From Hydractinia symbiolongicarpus (lineage: Eukaryota; Cnidaria; Hydrozoa; Anthoathecata; Hydractiniidae), in NCBI RefSeq assembly GCF_029227915.1, contig NC_079886.1, positions 16,840,501 to 16,904,500 on the forward strand: DNA of 64,000 nt. The letters run 5' to 3'. Below are positions 10,401-24,900 of the stretch, in pieces. A program made the position numbers and the translations under genes. Within the stretch, counting starts at the first letter, position 1, and each line of letters opens with the position of its first letter. The notes below the pieces were generated by a model. That model saw only the letters and a list, made by a program, of their open reading frames with translations. It searched no databases and was not told where the DNA came from.

Positions 10401-13400
10401 AGAAGCAAAAAAGCAAAAAAGAAGTGTAAAGACTTATCAGAGAGACAAAAAAAGATGCGGCTGACTTGGCCATTTGCCATCTTTCAGGCGTTTATGTGAT
10501 GGCAAAACCTTATCGTTACATTTTTAGACAGACTGGTCGGCGGTTTATACTACTTGCTCAAGTCACTTTTTCCTAAAAAGTTGAAATTTTACATCCCAGA
10601 TTACCCTGTGCGTGCAGGTGTCCTTGAATGCGAATTGTTCTGTTTAGTTTTTACAAAGCAGATTATTTTCGAGCTACAACTTATTTTAAAAATAACGCTC
10701 TGTGCTACGTTAACGTTACAAAAGCTGAACCTTTGTACAATTTTTTTGCAGATTATACTACACAAGGTGTTTTTGTTAGTAAAGTACTTTTCAAAAACGA
10801 ACAGCAATCACCTCATGCTTTGTATTTTGTTTCTTCTGTAGGCGAGACTTCCGATACCATATGGCACTCATCACACGTAAGTAAGTCATGCCTTCCTCGC
10901 AGTTTTAAGTGCCAGGGAGGTTGTTCCCTGCATACCCCCATCCTCGTGGCTGTTACTAATTTCAGTTGCAATTTCAGTTTTATGTGCGTATTTAGTCTCT
11001 ATTATGTTCATTTTTAGCTTTATACGAATGCATGCGCTATATGGGTTTTCTTCATAGTGAGGCAAACATTTAGTTTCAGTGACAAAGACGGAATATTATG
11101 TGATATATTCAATAATATCAACACTAGTCGTTAGCTCATGCATTCTTAACATAAAACCAGCCTGTGTGCCAGACAAAATACGAATATCAGTTATAAGAGA
11201 TTCGAAACTTTTAAAGATACATGGCACTGGTAATCTAGACGGACTTTATATAAACATGTATACGAGGCTATATATGAAAATATACAAGACTGATAAAACA
11301 GAAAGACACAGGATCAATTTTTTGTCATATTTGTAATCATTGGGTAAATAGGAAGTGCAGAGGTATTGGCGGAAGTTTAAGAGGTGACATCTAATTTGTT
11401 TGTAAGCGTCGCAAAAAAGATTATGGACAACAAAGTAATTTTATGTTGTACAATAATGATATAGTGGCTCGTTGGAGATAGTTAAAAAGTTCTGTCGCTT
11501 AAAGTGACAATTTGTGTAGTCCGGTGGATGTTGGAATTTCTTTTTTCAAAAATTTTAGAGAGTTCAGATTCTTTTCAATTGAGGTAAAAGGAAGGTGATG
11601 TGGTCTGTATCAGAAGTCTTATGCTGCACAGTAAGGAGACAAGGGCAGTGGAGCAGGAAAATCTTGTTTCGTTAGAAAGAAATGATATGAAAATGGTTAT
11701 GTGGATGTAGGTTAACTATTCATAGAATTACAGATGGTATCCAGATAAGTTTTAGGACACTTGGAAAGAATGGAGGAGGGTAATTTAGTAAAAAAATAAA
11801 GGGACTTGATGGTTGCTGAAACAAAGCCCAAAGGTAGACCAAGAAAGACTTGGCAGGAAGTTATAGAAAAACTTAGTGCAGAGAAATTTAAGTTTAGAAC
11901 TAACACGGTCTAGATCGGATTGAAAGAAAGTCATTAATATACCCGATGGGAAACGCGTTTAAGCTGATAAAGATGATAATGCAGACGAGCTGTATCTGTA
12001 CGCATATCAGGCTAAATGTAAGCATATACAATAATGCAGAAAAAAGGCTGAGTACGAACATATACGAGTCTAATAACGCACACGAGCTGTATATGAACAT
12101 AGCAGGGCCAGGATGAACATAGTAGGGCCAGGGCCAGATTAACTAACTTCTAAAACACTACAACCAAATTTTTCAGCGCTCGTTGTCATGACAAAATAGA
12201 GCTGTGTTTTTTTCGCGAGCGCTCATAGCAGCAGCTCCTAACGTTAAAGTGTCGGCGCTCGATATGCTTAATTTCTTTTACATTAAACATGGCTGTTTTT
12301 TCTGAATTTTTATTGGTTGTTTAAAGGTTGGGTGTCTGCAAACGCTTGAAAGTCCAAAGTTATCACCACCCAGGCGTCGTGGCCCTGTTAGCAAGCGCTA
12401 GTGACTGTGGCTAAACACACCATAATGGAAAGCGGCTTGTCGTAGGAAGGTTGTAAATATTGTTTATTGTTTATTGTTCTTGTTTTCTTTGTAGTAAAAT
12501 GATGTTGTTGTTGTATACAAACGGATTACGTATTGTAATTCACACAGCCAACTTGGTGGAGAATGATTGGTTTCAAAAGACGCAGGGGTATATCTTGATT
12601 TAATCACCTTTCTCAATCATATATATTTTCTTTTGTTTCAATGCTTGAGAATTTTTTTATTTAGTGTTTGGATAAGTCCACTCTTCCAGAAATGTCCCCC
12701 TGGATACTGTCAGGAAGACGATACTTTCAAACTGGATTTGATAGTAAGTCGAGTCGCTTCTAATTTATTTTACACAGTACTAGTATTCGAGATTTAGGAC
12801 GGGTAAAGCGGGTGAAAACATTTTCAAAACCTAAATTTTCTTAAATTTCTAATGGTACCAATCCGTTTGTATTTTATCAGTTGCGACGCACATTCGTACC
12901 AACATGATTTCGTTTTTTCAAATTGAGATGTAATATGCTAGATGCTTATCCTTGTTCCTGTGCTCGCTGCTATCGGTTTTTCGATTCCTGTGTTTGTTGC
13001 TACCGGTTTTCCCTCAGTACAAATTACAGGGGACTGCACCTTTTCGGCTTTCCAATTTTTTTATCAAATTTGTCAATAACTTTTGTTTGTTGAGACTGTT
13101 CAGCTAAGTATAACGTGATACAACTTGGTCATTTTGTAAGGTTCTTGAGTGCAATATATGTTATGTTGGTTATATATATATATATGTGGTTATATTATTC
13201 TACTTGCAATGTAGCAAGACAGGAGTACTATTTCTGAAGTACGTGCCACAGCTGAGTACATAGACTGTTTTCTATATTAAAATCGCGCATTTTGAACTTT
13301 GTTAATGTTTTTAGCAGACTCCTGTTTTTAGTTAAATCCACAGTCTTGAACATGCTTATTACTGCCTTTGTTTTATTAATTTTGTCCTTAATATTAATTA

Positions 13401-16400
13401 TCTACTGTTATTTTTTTTTGAATTGGATTTGAAATTTGATGTTTTGATGTCTGTTTTAACAAAGAACATGTTGAATTTTAAAGAAAGCGTCTTTCTTTCA
13501 ATAAATTGTCTGCATTGGAATATTTGTGTAGATGTGTAACTGGTCTCGTTGAAACTGGTTTCGTTGAAACTGGTCTCGTTAAAACTGGTCTCGTTGAAAC
13601 TGGTCTCGTTGAAACTGGTTTCGTTGAAACTGGTTTCGTTGAAACTGGTTTCTTTGAAACTGGTCTCGTTGGAGCTGGTTTCGTTGAAACTGGTCCCGTT
13701 GAAGCTGATCTCGTTGAAACTGGTTTTGTTGAAACTGGTCTCGTTGAAACTGGTCTCGTTGAAACTGGTTTCGTTGAAACTGGTTTCGTTGAAACTGGTT
13801 TCTTTGAAACTGGTCTCGTTGGAGCTGGTTTCGTTGAAACTGGTCTCGTTGAAGCTGATCTCGTTGAAACTGGTCTCGTTGAAACTGGTCTCGTTGAAAC
13901 TGGTTTCGTTGAAACTGGTTTCTTTGAAACTGGTCTCGTTGAAGCTGGTTTCGTTGAAACTGGTCTCGTTGAAACTGGTCTCGTTGAAACTGGTTTCGTT
14001 GAAACTGGTTTTGTTGAAACTGGTCTCGTTGAAACTGGTCTCGTTGAAACTGGTCTCATCGTAACTGGTCTCGTTGAAGCTGGTTTCGTTGAAACTGGTC
14101 TCGTTGAAACTGGTCATTTTTATCTGTCATTGTTTATTTGTATCCAATTAAGATTCTTTTTCGTATTCAGGAATACTTGAGGACCTATCGAAGTTCAAAA
14201 CTCGGAAAGTGGATAACAAATATTGAAGGATTCGATTTGACCACCGCCAAGTAAGATTTTGTGTTGCCTGATTGGAGATGAAATAATTTTTAATTTTGGT
14301 TTCATAGCCGTGAAAGGATTTGTATTGAATTCTTTGATAGCTTTATCTTCGAATTTAAAAAAGGAGGTGTCGTGAAAAACTTCAACAGCATAGAAGGGCA
14401 ATATGTAAAAAAACCCTTCACATTTCAGTACAACATGCTTGTTTTTATCAGACCAAAATTTAATTGTCGGTTAAAACTCATCAATATTTCTAAAGAATGT
14501 CGTATAAAGAAATAATAATGCTTGACTTTTTTCTCTTCAATTTTTTTAGCGTCCACCTTATTGCCTCGGTACCTGGCAGATATTCTGGATCGTCCATAAA
14601 CAAATGGGGCCATCTGAAATTGAGGAAGGTGTGGCCTTTTTTATTAGTGCGTGCCATACATGTTCTAACAACATACTTGCTTTCCAGTAGATTTACTTCC
14701 ATTGTTGGCACTTCGAACCTTTGTAGGACCATTGTAACTGGTTGGAGCTTTCGATGTAAGCGTCGGACCTTTGTGAAAAGAATGCACTTTGGCGATTTTT
14801 ATTTTAAAATATAGCATACATCAATAGTCAAAGATAGCTAATAAAAGTTCAAGTTAGCCAGGCTGTAGATATTAGTTAAACGATTTCCATTTGTTTTTTG
14901 TCATGAAAATTTTGCTATTGGTTAGAAAAATTTGTTGATTTTACATCATTTTTAGTTAGCTTTATGATAGTAAAGGAGATTTTGTTGTGACGTCACGTCT
15001 GTTGTCAAGGTGACTCATCGGTTAACAGATGGTCGAAAAAAATCAGTTCTCTTGAATATGAGGATATCCTCACCAACACTTCCACAGTCATACTTCAGAC
15101 TTTTATGCTTCTATAACTATTTATTTACGTTCCACCGTTTTGGCCTGTTTTCGAGTTCAGAAATACATCATGACGTCATTTTTGACAGGCTGACTTTATC
15201 CAATTTTTTTTATCCCAATTGTCCAGCCATTTGTGCCAAGTTTTGTGGCAATACGATGTCTTGTAAGAGGATAAAAAGAATTTTTAAAAAGTTTTTTTCA
15301 CATTAGGTGTTAAAAGATCATGGACCGAGGACATCTGATGTAAATTACCAGTGGCCAGTTATTGGTCAGTTCTCCAGTATCGGCTCTCTAGGTGCTGAAA
15401 GTTCAAGCTGGCTGACATCAGAGTGGTTAGATAGTCTATCAACGTGTAAAGACAGGATGTCGACTGGAAGAAGTCAGTTAAAGTTGGTAGGTAAGATTTA
15501 TTTTGGCTTTTGTCTAGATTGCATCTGATTACCATGCATCTTAGGGTGCCACACACCTATTTGTTAAATTTATTTTTGTTGTACTTCAAACTTGAATTAT
15601 TACAAAGAAAAAAACCTCGAAAATTTCGCCCCAAAAAAGAACATAGAATGTCCTGGTCATCTTAGTTGAAGACGCCTAATTAAAGTGACAACCCTACTGC
15701 GGGCGATAAATATTTTGTTCAGTCCTACTAAACTTTTTTGCATCACTTTTGACACAAGAAATGATTGCACATTAAGTGAAAAATCTTTTTATTATTCTGT
15801 TATCATAAGTACAAACTTTGTTTTAATCCTTAGGCTTTTTTTAGATTTTTCCAACTGGCAATAACGTGAGAAACAGCTTAGAAGGATATTCAGGTAGAAC
15901 AATATTCTTCAATCTGTGAACTGTGACAAGCAACCTTATTATGAATATAATTCGAACTAATTATAATGAAAATACGTTTGATCGTACTATCTAACTCGTC
16001 AAGATGCGCCTTTTAAGTTCAAGGCAGATTTCCAGTTAAATTGCAATTGATCTGCAACACATTGCGTTTTAGCTTTGGTTCGAGCAATGTTAATAATACG
16101 AATTAATAATATGAAATGGAAACGTTTGCTACCTGCTGCTACTACTGCTACCATTTTAATTGTCAGCGTTTATAATTCCGTGTAAAGGAGGATGGATTCC
16201 CATTTAAATTATTTCCATGCTTACGTGTATTTTTAAGCTCGACATTCCGTCGTAAAAGTACTCTGGTTAATTTATTTCTGCTGCCCTTCGTGCTCTGCTT
16301 CAGCATTGATAATGTCTTGTTTACATTTTTTAAGATTATGATTGGCTAATTTTTTTACCTCTTTGCGACCGGATTGCACAACGATGCAATCACCGGTTTG

Positions 16401-18211
16401 AATAACAACTGCACATGCCCATGTCGATTTCCTGTCTTAAAAATATGCCCGAGCGTGAAAATAGTTTGAATGGAAATTTCCTTTAACACTTGATAATTGA
16501 TTTTTTTTATAGCTGGTGGCTCTCTACCCTACAGTGTCCAAACTGCGATGAAGCAAAGATATTTAAAAGAATATCTAAAGTTTGTAGTTTAAAGTTTATT
16601 TCCTGGCTTCCACAAAATAATTTTTTGTTAGCCTCCCTTTAAATTTACTGTTACTTGTGCATTATTGCATGTGCGTTATGGGAGCAATATGCGAGATTTT
16701 ATACTTGTTGGCCTTTTAAAGGATTGTTTTGAACGATTTAATTCGTGCTTCCCCTTTATTAGCCAATCAGAAAATTGCCATACATAGCATTGTATTTTCA
16801 AGCGAGAGTATTTTTGCTAGTTGCGAAATTTATTTAAGCATACACCGTGTATATTTTGTAGTCAGTGGACATCTAACACGGTCGGACGAACTTTAGCAAT
16901 GCCACATGTGAAAAGTTATACACGAGTGTCGCCTGACTGTGCATCAGCTGCCTGGTTTTTATTGACTAGGTAAGATTTTTAAAATAATTTTATATTTTGG
17001 GGTAAAAGCAGAAACAGAGGCAGTATGTTGTTTTTTTTGGTTTTCGTTACGTCCAAGTAGGTAGGACAGTCTATAGTTTATGATTTTTTTAAAAAAAATA
17101 ACGGTTTTTTGTGACTGCTTTTTAGCCATTTTTTGACAGTTGTGTAGGGCTGGTCAACGACGTTGAGAATGTTCTATTTGCACATTCTGAGACGTCCGGG
17201 GAATGGGGCAATCAACACGATGGTCAAGGAAGGTGCGGAAAATCGAAAAAACTGGATGTGCTGACGTCAGCAAACAGTATCTTTTAGGTTGTACATGTAA
17301 TCATGTGACCCAACATCTTAAGTCTGTTTGTGAAGATTTGACCCCTTTTTTTAATAAATAGATTGTAGTGGATGATGTATTGGTTAGTATATTTTACACT
17401 CCCAGACGACAATTTTTCTTTTCTACTTTAGTGCTAATTTATCGAAGGCTGCTTGGGGAGCGTACGAAAAAAATCAGTCCCAATTTATGATACGTTCTTA
17501 CGAAATTGGTGTGTTGTTAACTCCAAAACAAAAGGTTAGAGACTTCTTCGAAAAAGCAGTATCAGTACTTTATACTGTTTTGTTTAGATTCTACGGTATA
17601 CCCCTTTCTTTTTTAGGATGAATCAAGTGCTCTTTTTTCTCTTGACGCAAAAGGTAATGGTGAAGATAAATTTCTTTGAAAACTTGCTGAATTAAAATTT
17701 CCACGTACTTTGTTCTACTCGTCAATATTTACCGTAGGTGGTGCGTGTGAATTTCTACAGCTACCGTTCGACGTTCCGTTGACTCCATACAGGGATGGCG
17801 TAGGTAAGATTCTTATTAATGCTATATACCGTTTTTTCCCAAATTCTTGCCTACTATTTTAATTGTCGGAAAGAATATTATTTGAAAGGGAGCTTTATCT
17901 TGCTCTATGTATTATGTGACAATCACTTTCTCTTTCGCCAATTTAATAATTTGGTTAGTCCACTCTAAGATCCATTAAATAGCTTATAGTTAATACAATT
18001 AACTCCCCCCCCTTCCTCCCGTAACGCTCTTTGCATTGGGCGTGTCTACTTTTAAGTGACTCTGGCTTTTGGTATAATACTAACTGGATTGTTCCCTTTT
18101 TTTACGTTCCATTCTTTGTGTCATCCATATGTCTGTTTTTTAGATAAACCCTGGGTATGGGATATCAAATACACAACAGAGGATAGCCACGGTCGGTTAT
18201 GGATACCTTAG
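7484..18211 (+). CDS. TDP1: Tyrosyl-DNA phosphodiesterase 1, 5' exons outside the window
   Basis: Fourteen exons join in frame: 7484-7580, 10842-10876, 12495-12587, 12665-12743, 14171-14250, 14550-14628, 15307-15486, 15845-15893, 16513-16579, 16862-16969, 17432-17534, 17617-17653, 17738-17803 and 18144-18211 (TAG). They encode about 380 C-terminal residues. TDP1 is a phospholipase-D-superfamily nuclear repair enzyme that hydrolyses the 3'-phosphotyrosyl bond left by stalled topoisomerase I. Both catalytic HxK...N motifs are present. The first has H at 10872-10874, K at 12496-12498 and N at 12550-12552. The second (PHVKSY, then [10 protein letters not shown]) has H at 16905-16907, K at 16911-16913 and N at 17436-17438. 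Landmarks ILLVHG-like, [10 protein letters not shown] and SLPYSVQTA match the family. The N-terminal part is missing. Introns contain a GPCR copy, a LINE scrap and a 15-bp minisatellite. Confidence 0.95.
8304..9197 (+). pseudogene. Class A GPCR, single exon, one in-frame stop
   Basis: An ATG at 8304 opens a frame that runs to TGA at 9195-9197, about 297 codons, with one interruption: TAG at 8466-8468, at the end of TM1 before the KRKRARSDN intracellular loop. TM1 ([18 protein letters not shown]), TM2 ([18 protein letters not shown]), the TM3 cysteine and the DRY motif (ISMDRYVVI) are typical of rhodopsin-like receptors. TM4 to TM7 follow, but the TM7 NPxxY motif is replaced by WNSIILM. The frame after the stop is otherwise undamaged, so this is a young pseudogene, a polymorphic stop or a read-through case. 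It lies on the same strand within a TDP1 intron (7581-10841). The ligand cannot be inferred. Confidence 0.75.
11590..11925 (+). mobile_element. Scrap of non-LTR retrotransposon 3' coding end
   Basis: Scattered frames match the familiar tail of LINE-type reverse transcriptase proteins. There is a degraded segment like [19 protein letters not shown] near 11,640, then KGLDGC-like residues, and the motif [17 protein letters not shown] at about 11,822-11,872. Several frame changes and stops separate the pieces, so it is long dead. It lies in the TDP1 intron 10877-12494; nothing else is seen in that intron. Confidence 0.5.
13537..14114. repeat. 15-bp minisatellite, about 38 copies, in a TDP1 intron
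   Basis: The unit is GTTGAAACTGGTCTC with a C/T variant (GGTCTC or GGTTTC) and rarer GGAGCTGG and GAAGCTGA variants. A block of about 180 bases from 13,660 recurs near 13,807, so some growth was by multi-unit duplication. Because the unit is 15 bases and lacks stops, several frames on both strands stay open across it; these are by-products of the repeat. The array ends 57 bases before the TDP1 exon at 14171. Confidence 0.95.
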
Positions 18212-18978
18212 TAACAAAATTGCGACTAATATCATACATCTATTGGCCTGCATGAACACGATGTTAATTTTTAAGATGCGGCTTGTTACTTGGCGTGTTT
18301 GAGATGCACCCTATCGACGCCAAAGAAAAGAAAGAAAGTCACCAAAAGATGGATTCTTTGATAAGCATTGTTATATTTATGGTTGGAAGGATGAAATTGA
18401 ATTTATTCTGTGGAATTATTTTGTGCAGTACAACTGCAAACTTTAATTTAACATGATGTATTGATACTTCCTCCGAGGAAATTAGCCAATGCTGTAGTGT
18501 ACCTCATAAATTATATTATTATTCCGCTTTTGATGGTTTTATATTGTATTTAAGGTGACTGATTTTTCAGTTCTTTCAGTATCTGCTCAACAGACAGTTT
18601 GCTTTTATCAAAAATTGCGTACCATTTTCAAATTCGAGAAAATTTGTTAGTTATTGTTTTCGAAGTAAATTATTTCAAAAGTTAACAGCTTGTTTTTTTT
18701 ACCCTTGGGGCACTCAAACTTTTATCCGTTCAACTTCATTAAATTTACTCTGAATGAATGGAGAAGTTGAATACTTTGAAAATGTTATCAGTCGTTCTAT
18801 TACAAGAGAACTGTTAAGAGGGTTGAGATGAGTAAACGTATAATTTAACCATTTCGTCGGTTTCTTGATTAAATTATTTGACGCAACAAAAGGTGTGCAA
18901 TACTTGACGTCAAATACACTTAACATTGTTTGCGAAACTGGTTTTGTTTAACAGTTTCTTAACACAGTTTGTTTAAAT
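18212..18978. other. Intergenic between TDP1 and the next gene
   Basis: No exon or RNA gene is seen. It should hold the TDP1 3' UTR and the promoter and 5' UTR of the gene starting at 18979. No clear polyadenylation signal or TATA box stood out. Confidence 0.5.
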
Positions 18979-21900
18979 ATGGCGAACGTTGTGTTACCAA
19001 CCATAGGTGCGGGAGATGACGAAAACCAATTCAAGAACATTAATCAAAAAACAAGAAAAGTATGTGAGATCATCTTTCATTATTTTTGAAGTTCTTCTAA
19101 GGACCCCTTTCTCTTCGATCTGAGCATAGCTAGAGACATAATAACTCTATGATCAGAGTGTACGCGGCGATTTTTTATAAGCTGAAATTCAATAAATGAG
19201 TGATCATTTTCAGCACTGTTCATTCTTCGTTAGAATAAAGTAACACGAGTGTATAGATTCTTGACTAAATTCTAAAGGAGGCACAGTCAAGGATTTTTAC
19301 TCGAATTTTTTAGTTCTTCTTTCTGTCATATTTTGTCCTTATGGCAGTATTCCGCCAGCTTAGTGCAACAGTTTTGCAGGGGTCCCTTAATTCCAAGCGA
19401 TTTTTTCAATTTTGTTTTTATTTTCCCTTTCTTGTGTCCAGCAACACGACCTCCCACGCCCTGTTTGCTCGACATACAATTTACTAGGTGAACACTATTT
19501 GCAAGTTAAAGGAATGTGAGACCTAACAGGGAGCACAGGCATGGTATAGGCATTCACCCTCGTTCCCAGCGCCTGCTGTCTCCGTCATCTAGATGTCAAA
19601 AAAGATACAACATGCCCTAGGGACGAGGTTAATAGACAGTATTCATTGTGATGCGTCCAGTTAACTTTGCAAAACTTAAAAATACAACTGCTTAAATTGT
19701 CATCAAAAATGACGTAATATGAGTAACATGTAAACGACAAAATAAAGTGTTAGGCATTAAGAAGAAGCTTTACCTAAAAACTGTTAAAAAATACCTAAAA
19801 GTTATTTTTTGATCCCCTAAGGACGAAATCTATATGCTTTAACCCTTTAGGGACCAAATGTACCTCCAACGGCAAGTCGACTGACAAGGGAGAGATATTC
19901 AATTAGCATCAATGAAGATGAACGCAGACCTTTTCCTGATCTAGCTGTCAGCGGAGTGTCACATCAATACTCTGTTGAAGATATAAAAACAGATCAAAGC
20001 AAGCAAGAGATCTTTACCAATTACGTAAGTACTTCTTAATAACAACCTTACCCAAAACACACTTAAAAGCTGCTCACTCTACAAGTATAACCTACGCTTC
20101 GTCAAACAAGTACCGGCAGCCGCAAAAATCTTTCGCACTGCTACCAACCAGAGAAATTGTTTCAAGTGAAAATCAAGCAACATTAGCAATCGAGGCGTAG
20201 GAAACAAGCAAGCGCGCTAGATGTATATACAACTGCATGAAATAAACCCTCAAACAACTTTTTCCAATAAAACTTAAAATATATTAAACCAATGCTATGT
20301 GTTAAATTGGATTATCAGGTATACCCCTCCTGCGCAAAAGTCAAAATTATTATTATACACATTTTTGTTTAAATGTAGGTCGATAAATAAAATGCTATTG
20401 TGCGCGTTATTTCAAAATTTTGTTAGGTTGGTGTATGTCTCCGTGGAATTCCGGTGGTCATATAATTTTTTTTATTTAGTCTTCTTGTTTTGTATAAGAT
20501 AGTCAAGTCATTGTCATTGTATGCCAATGAATTGTTTATGCCTGATTATATTTTGGTCTTCTGTGTTGTAGGGCTACAGTTTCTGCAGTCAAAAAGCTTA
20601 CTAAAATTTCGCGGGTTGCAACGCCTACAGATCAGCTAAAAAAATAAAAAAAGATCTAAAAACATCTCGACGGTTTATCGAGCTTTTTTTAATATTATGC
20701 GTTTGGCTGATTTTGCTTATCATTGAAATGTAAAATCTTTTTGAGTGATGACATTTTTATTTTCGCACTCCATAGATGCAAGAGATGGTAAGTGGAAGGG
20801 TGGAAGAGATTATTTGTGCTTCCCACTTCAAGTTTGGCCACGTGATAAGTCAGAATTCAGGACCTGTTTTCTGGTTCCCTGCCAGAGGCGACACAACGTA
20901 TGGCATAGATCCCAATCAAGTGCGATGGGATGATTTCAACAATAAGAGTCTCGTTTTAAACTTATCATTCTGTTGTTTTAAATTTTTTTGCTTCGAATTC
21001 GCGCTTTGAGATAACCTTCGAAAAGCATTCATTGGACACGACTTGTCGTAATTGGTAAAAAACATAAGAAGGCCTGGGGACGGCTTATAATGTCAGAATT
21101 CAAATTAGTCGTTCGTATCAGGTTTAACAAACGTTTACTTTTTAGAAGAACCAAATGAAAAAAGTTAGGTATCCTGCGTACAAGCCAACACATTTTTGTG
21201 TATAAGAACCTAGTTTAAAAGAAAAGAAATAAGGTATATATGTACAACGTACTTAGTCTAATAAATTCCCTCAAATTACAAAGAAACAACATTCGAAGAA
21301 CATATGTTTTTTATACTAAGATAATTTCAACATCTAATTCTTCATCTACATCTGAGTATAATCTTTACCATTAGAAGCAATATTTGTAAAGGCTGAAAAA
21401 GTGTTTAAAAATAATCACATTTAACCACATCTAACCCGGCTGAAATTTAGACGTTCTTATAAAAAAGTTTTTAAAGTCATTCTTCGTGATTTCTCACAAA
21501 GTCGTGAAACAAGGTTTAATACAAACGCATTAAAGTGACGTTTCAATTCAAACTTTTGACGGTATCTATTAGCAACAACAAGTTAGTTCAGAACAATACT
21601 CAAACAACTTTTGTTAAATTTCTGAGCGGTTCTGCTAAATGATATAAAATGAAAAAGAACTGTTTAAGATATAAAACTTTTTTTGGAGTTGTAAATGTCT
21701 TTTTGAAAATGTCAGAAAGACATTACAAAGCGAAGTCTAACGGTTTGTGGAATCGATTAGTAAACACAAAGGGTAACTACGTAAGTATGAGCCTTCACAT
21801 TTAAGGGCTGGTTTCCACTAACACTTTTCGAAATAAATTCGGATCAAAAACGTTATCAGTTTTAATTGGGCGTCCTTTGATGATTCTCTCAAGAAAAAGG

Positions 21901-24900
21901 AATACTACCTTTTAATAAAATTATATTACAACTATTACAACCACTCGCTACTCTGTAAAAGACCATGTGCCTAGCGCGACCAGCTGCCGCTACTTTTTAA
22001 CCCCAAGGCAAGATAATGCAACCAGATTTTTTTTTTTTAAAAAAAACAGAAAATCCAAGTCGTAGTAAAGCATTTATATTACAGTTTGCACAACTTAAAG
22101 ATCACACGGCTTGCATATAGTTTCTTTCATATAATTCCACAAGTTGTGTTGAAGTGTAAAAGTGATAAAAACTTGTCTGACACGGCTACGTCAGAGGCTG
22201 GCAGTCGTATAGAGATGTTTTATGAGATAACTACTTGATTGGCTGTCTTATACAAGTTTGACTGTAGTTTAATTTTTTATAAATTTCGCGCAAATTATGC
22301 AATATCAATCAATTGAATCAGTAAAAAAATATTATTTCACTGAACGCGTTTAAATAAACAAAAAGTATGCTACCTTTTGGCTTTCATATTTTAAGTGTGA
22401 AGTAAGTATTTATTTTTATTCAACAGATTCCTTCACAGAAATTAATGTTAGTGAAACACGACTATTCTTGGTAAATTCCATCTTTTTTTTCCCTGCGACT
22501 TCTAATTACTTCCAAAATTCAGAAAATTTCTAACTGCGCACGTATAAACACATAGCACGCCCCAATTGAGCGCTAAAGTGATATAAATGAATGTCAACTT
22601 TTATCAGGAGTTCACACTTTTTTGGGAAACAAATGGAATGTCTCCTTCAAACTATTTCTTATAGGTTAAAATTAAAACCATTTATTCTTTACATTATTTT
22701 AGGGGTATAACAGTAACCCAAGACATAGTGTAGCAGAAGCAAGAAGTCCATTGAATACCATCTCTACGCTGAGCATCCGAGGTATTGCATCAAATCAAGT
22801 AAAGGATAAAGAAGATCAGGAAATCGCATACAACGATGTAAGTACATCAGGAGACTTTCCTAGCAAAACTGTTGCCCACCTGCTAAATTTGAGAACAACG
22901 ACTTACTATATTCGTCCATATTTTTTTATAGTAAAGCAAATCAAATGGTAAAGTTCTATAGAAAATTTCTATAGAACAAATCAAATAGTAACTTACTACA
23001 CACAAATCAAATGGTAACTTACTATAGAACAAATCAAATGGTAACTTTCTATACAACAAATCAAATGGTAACTTTAGAACAAATCAAATGGTAACTTACT
23101 ATAGAACAAATTAAATAGTAACTTACTACACACAAATCAAATGGTAACTTACTACACACAAATCAAATGGTAACTTACTATAGAACAAATCAAATGGTAA
23201 CTTACTATAGAACAAATCAAATGGTAACTTAATATAGAACAAATCAAATGGTAACTTACTACACACAAATCAAATGGTAACTTACTACACACTTTAGAAC
23301 AAATCAAATGGTAACTTACTATAGAACAAATCAAATGGTAACTTACTATAGAACAAATCAAATAGTAACTTACTACACACAAATCAAATGGTAACTTACT
23401 ATAGAACAAATCAAATGGTAACTTTCTATACAACAAATCAAATGGTAACTTTAGAACAAATCAAATGGTAACTTACTATAGAACAAATCAAATAGTAACT
23501 TACTACACACAAATCAAATGGTAACTTACTACACACAAATCAAATGGTAACTTACTATAGAACAAATCAAATGGTAACTTACTATAGAACAAATCAAATG
23601 GTAACTTACTATAGAACAAATCAAATGGTAACTTACTATAGAACAAATCAAATAGTAACTTACTACACACAAATCAAATGGTAACTTACTATACAACAAA
23701 TCAAATGGTAACTTAATATAGAACAAATCAAATGGTAACTTACTATAGAACAAATCAAATGGTAACTTACTATAGAACAAATCAAATGGTAACTTACTAT
23801 AGAACAAATCAAATGGTAACTTACTATAGAACAAATCAAATGGTAACTTACTATAGAACAAATCAAATGGTAACTTACTATAGAACAAATCAAATGGTAA
23901 CTTAATATAGAACAAATCAAATGGTAACTTACTATAGAACAAATCAAATGGTAACTTACTATAGAACAAATCAAATGGTAACTTACTATAGAACAAATCA
24001 AATGGTAACTTACTATAGAACAAATCAAATGGTAACTTAATATAGAACAAATCAAATGGTAACTTACTATAGAACAAATCAAATGGTAACTTACTATAGA
24101 ACAAATCAAATGGTAACTTAATATAGAACAAATCAAATGGTAACTTACTATAGAACAAATCAAATGGTAACTTACTATAGAACAAATCAAATAGTAACTT
24201 ACTACACACAAATCAAATGGTAACTTACTATACAACAAATCAAATGGTAACTTAATATAGAACAAATCAAATGGTAACTTACTATACAACAAATCAAATG
24301 GTAACTTTAGAACAAATCAAATGGTAACTTACTATAGAACAAATTAAATAGTAACTTACTACACACAAATCAAATGGTAACTTACTACACACAAATCAAA
24401 TGGTAACTTACTATAGAACAAATCAAATGGTAACTTACTATAGAACAAATCAAATGGTAACTTAATATAGAACAAATCAAATGGTAACTTACTACACACA
24501 AATCAAATGGTAACTTACTACACACTTTAGAACAAATCAAATGGTAACTTACTATAGAACAAATCAAATGGTAACTTACTATAGAACAAATCAAATAGTA
24601 ACTTACTACACACAAATCAAATGGTAACTTACTATAGAACAAATCAAATGGTAACTTTCTATACAACAAATCAAATGGTAACTTTAGAACAAATCAAATG
24701 GTAACTTACTATAGAACAAATCAAATAGTAACTTACTACACACAAATCAAATGGTAACTTACTACACACAAATCAAATGGTAACTTACTATAGAACAAAT
24801 CAAATGGTAACTTACTATAGAACAAATCAAATGGTAACTTACTATAGAACAAATCAAATGGTAACTTACTATAGAACAAATCAAATAGTAACTTACTACA

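Noticed and set aside
11079-11336. 85-residue open frame in a TDP1 intron
   Set aside because: No recognisable domain and no splice logic; treated as chance.
13398-14180. Long pentapeptide-repeat open frames on both strands
   Set aside because: They are produced by the 15-bp minisatellite and lie in a TDP1 intron; no start context or conserved non-repeat domain.
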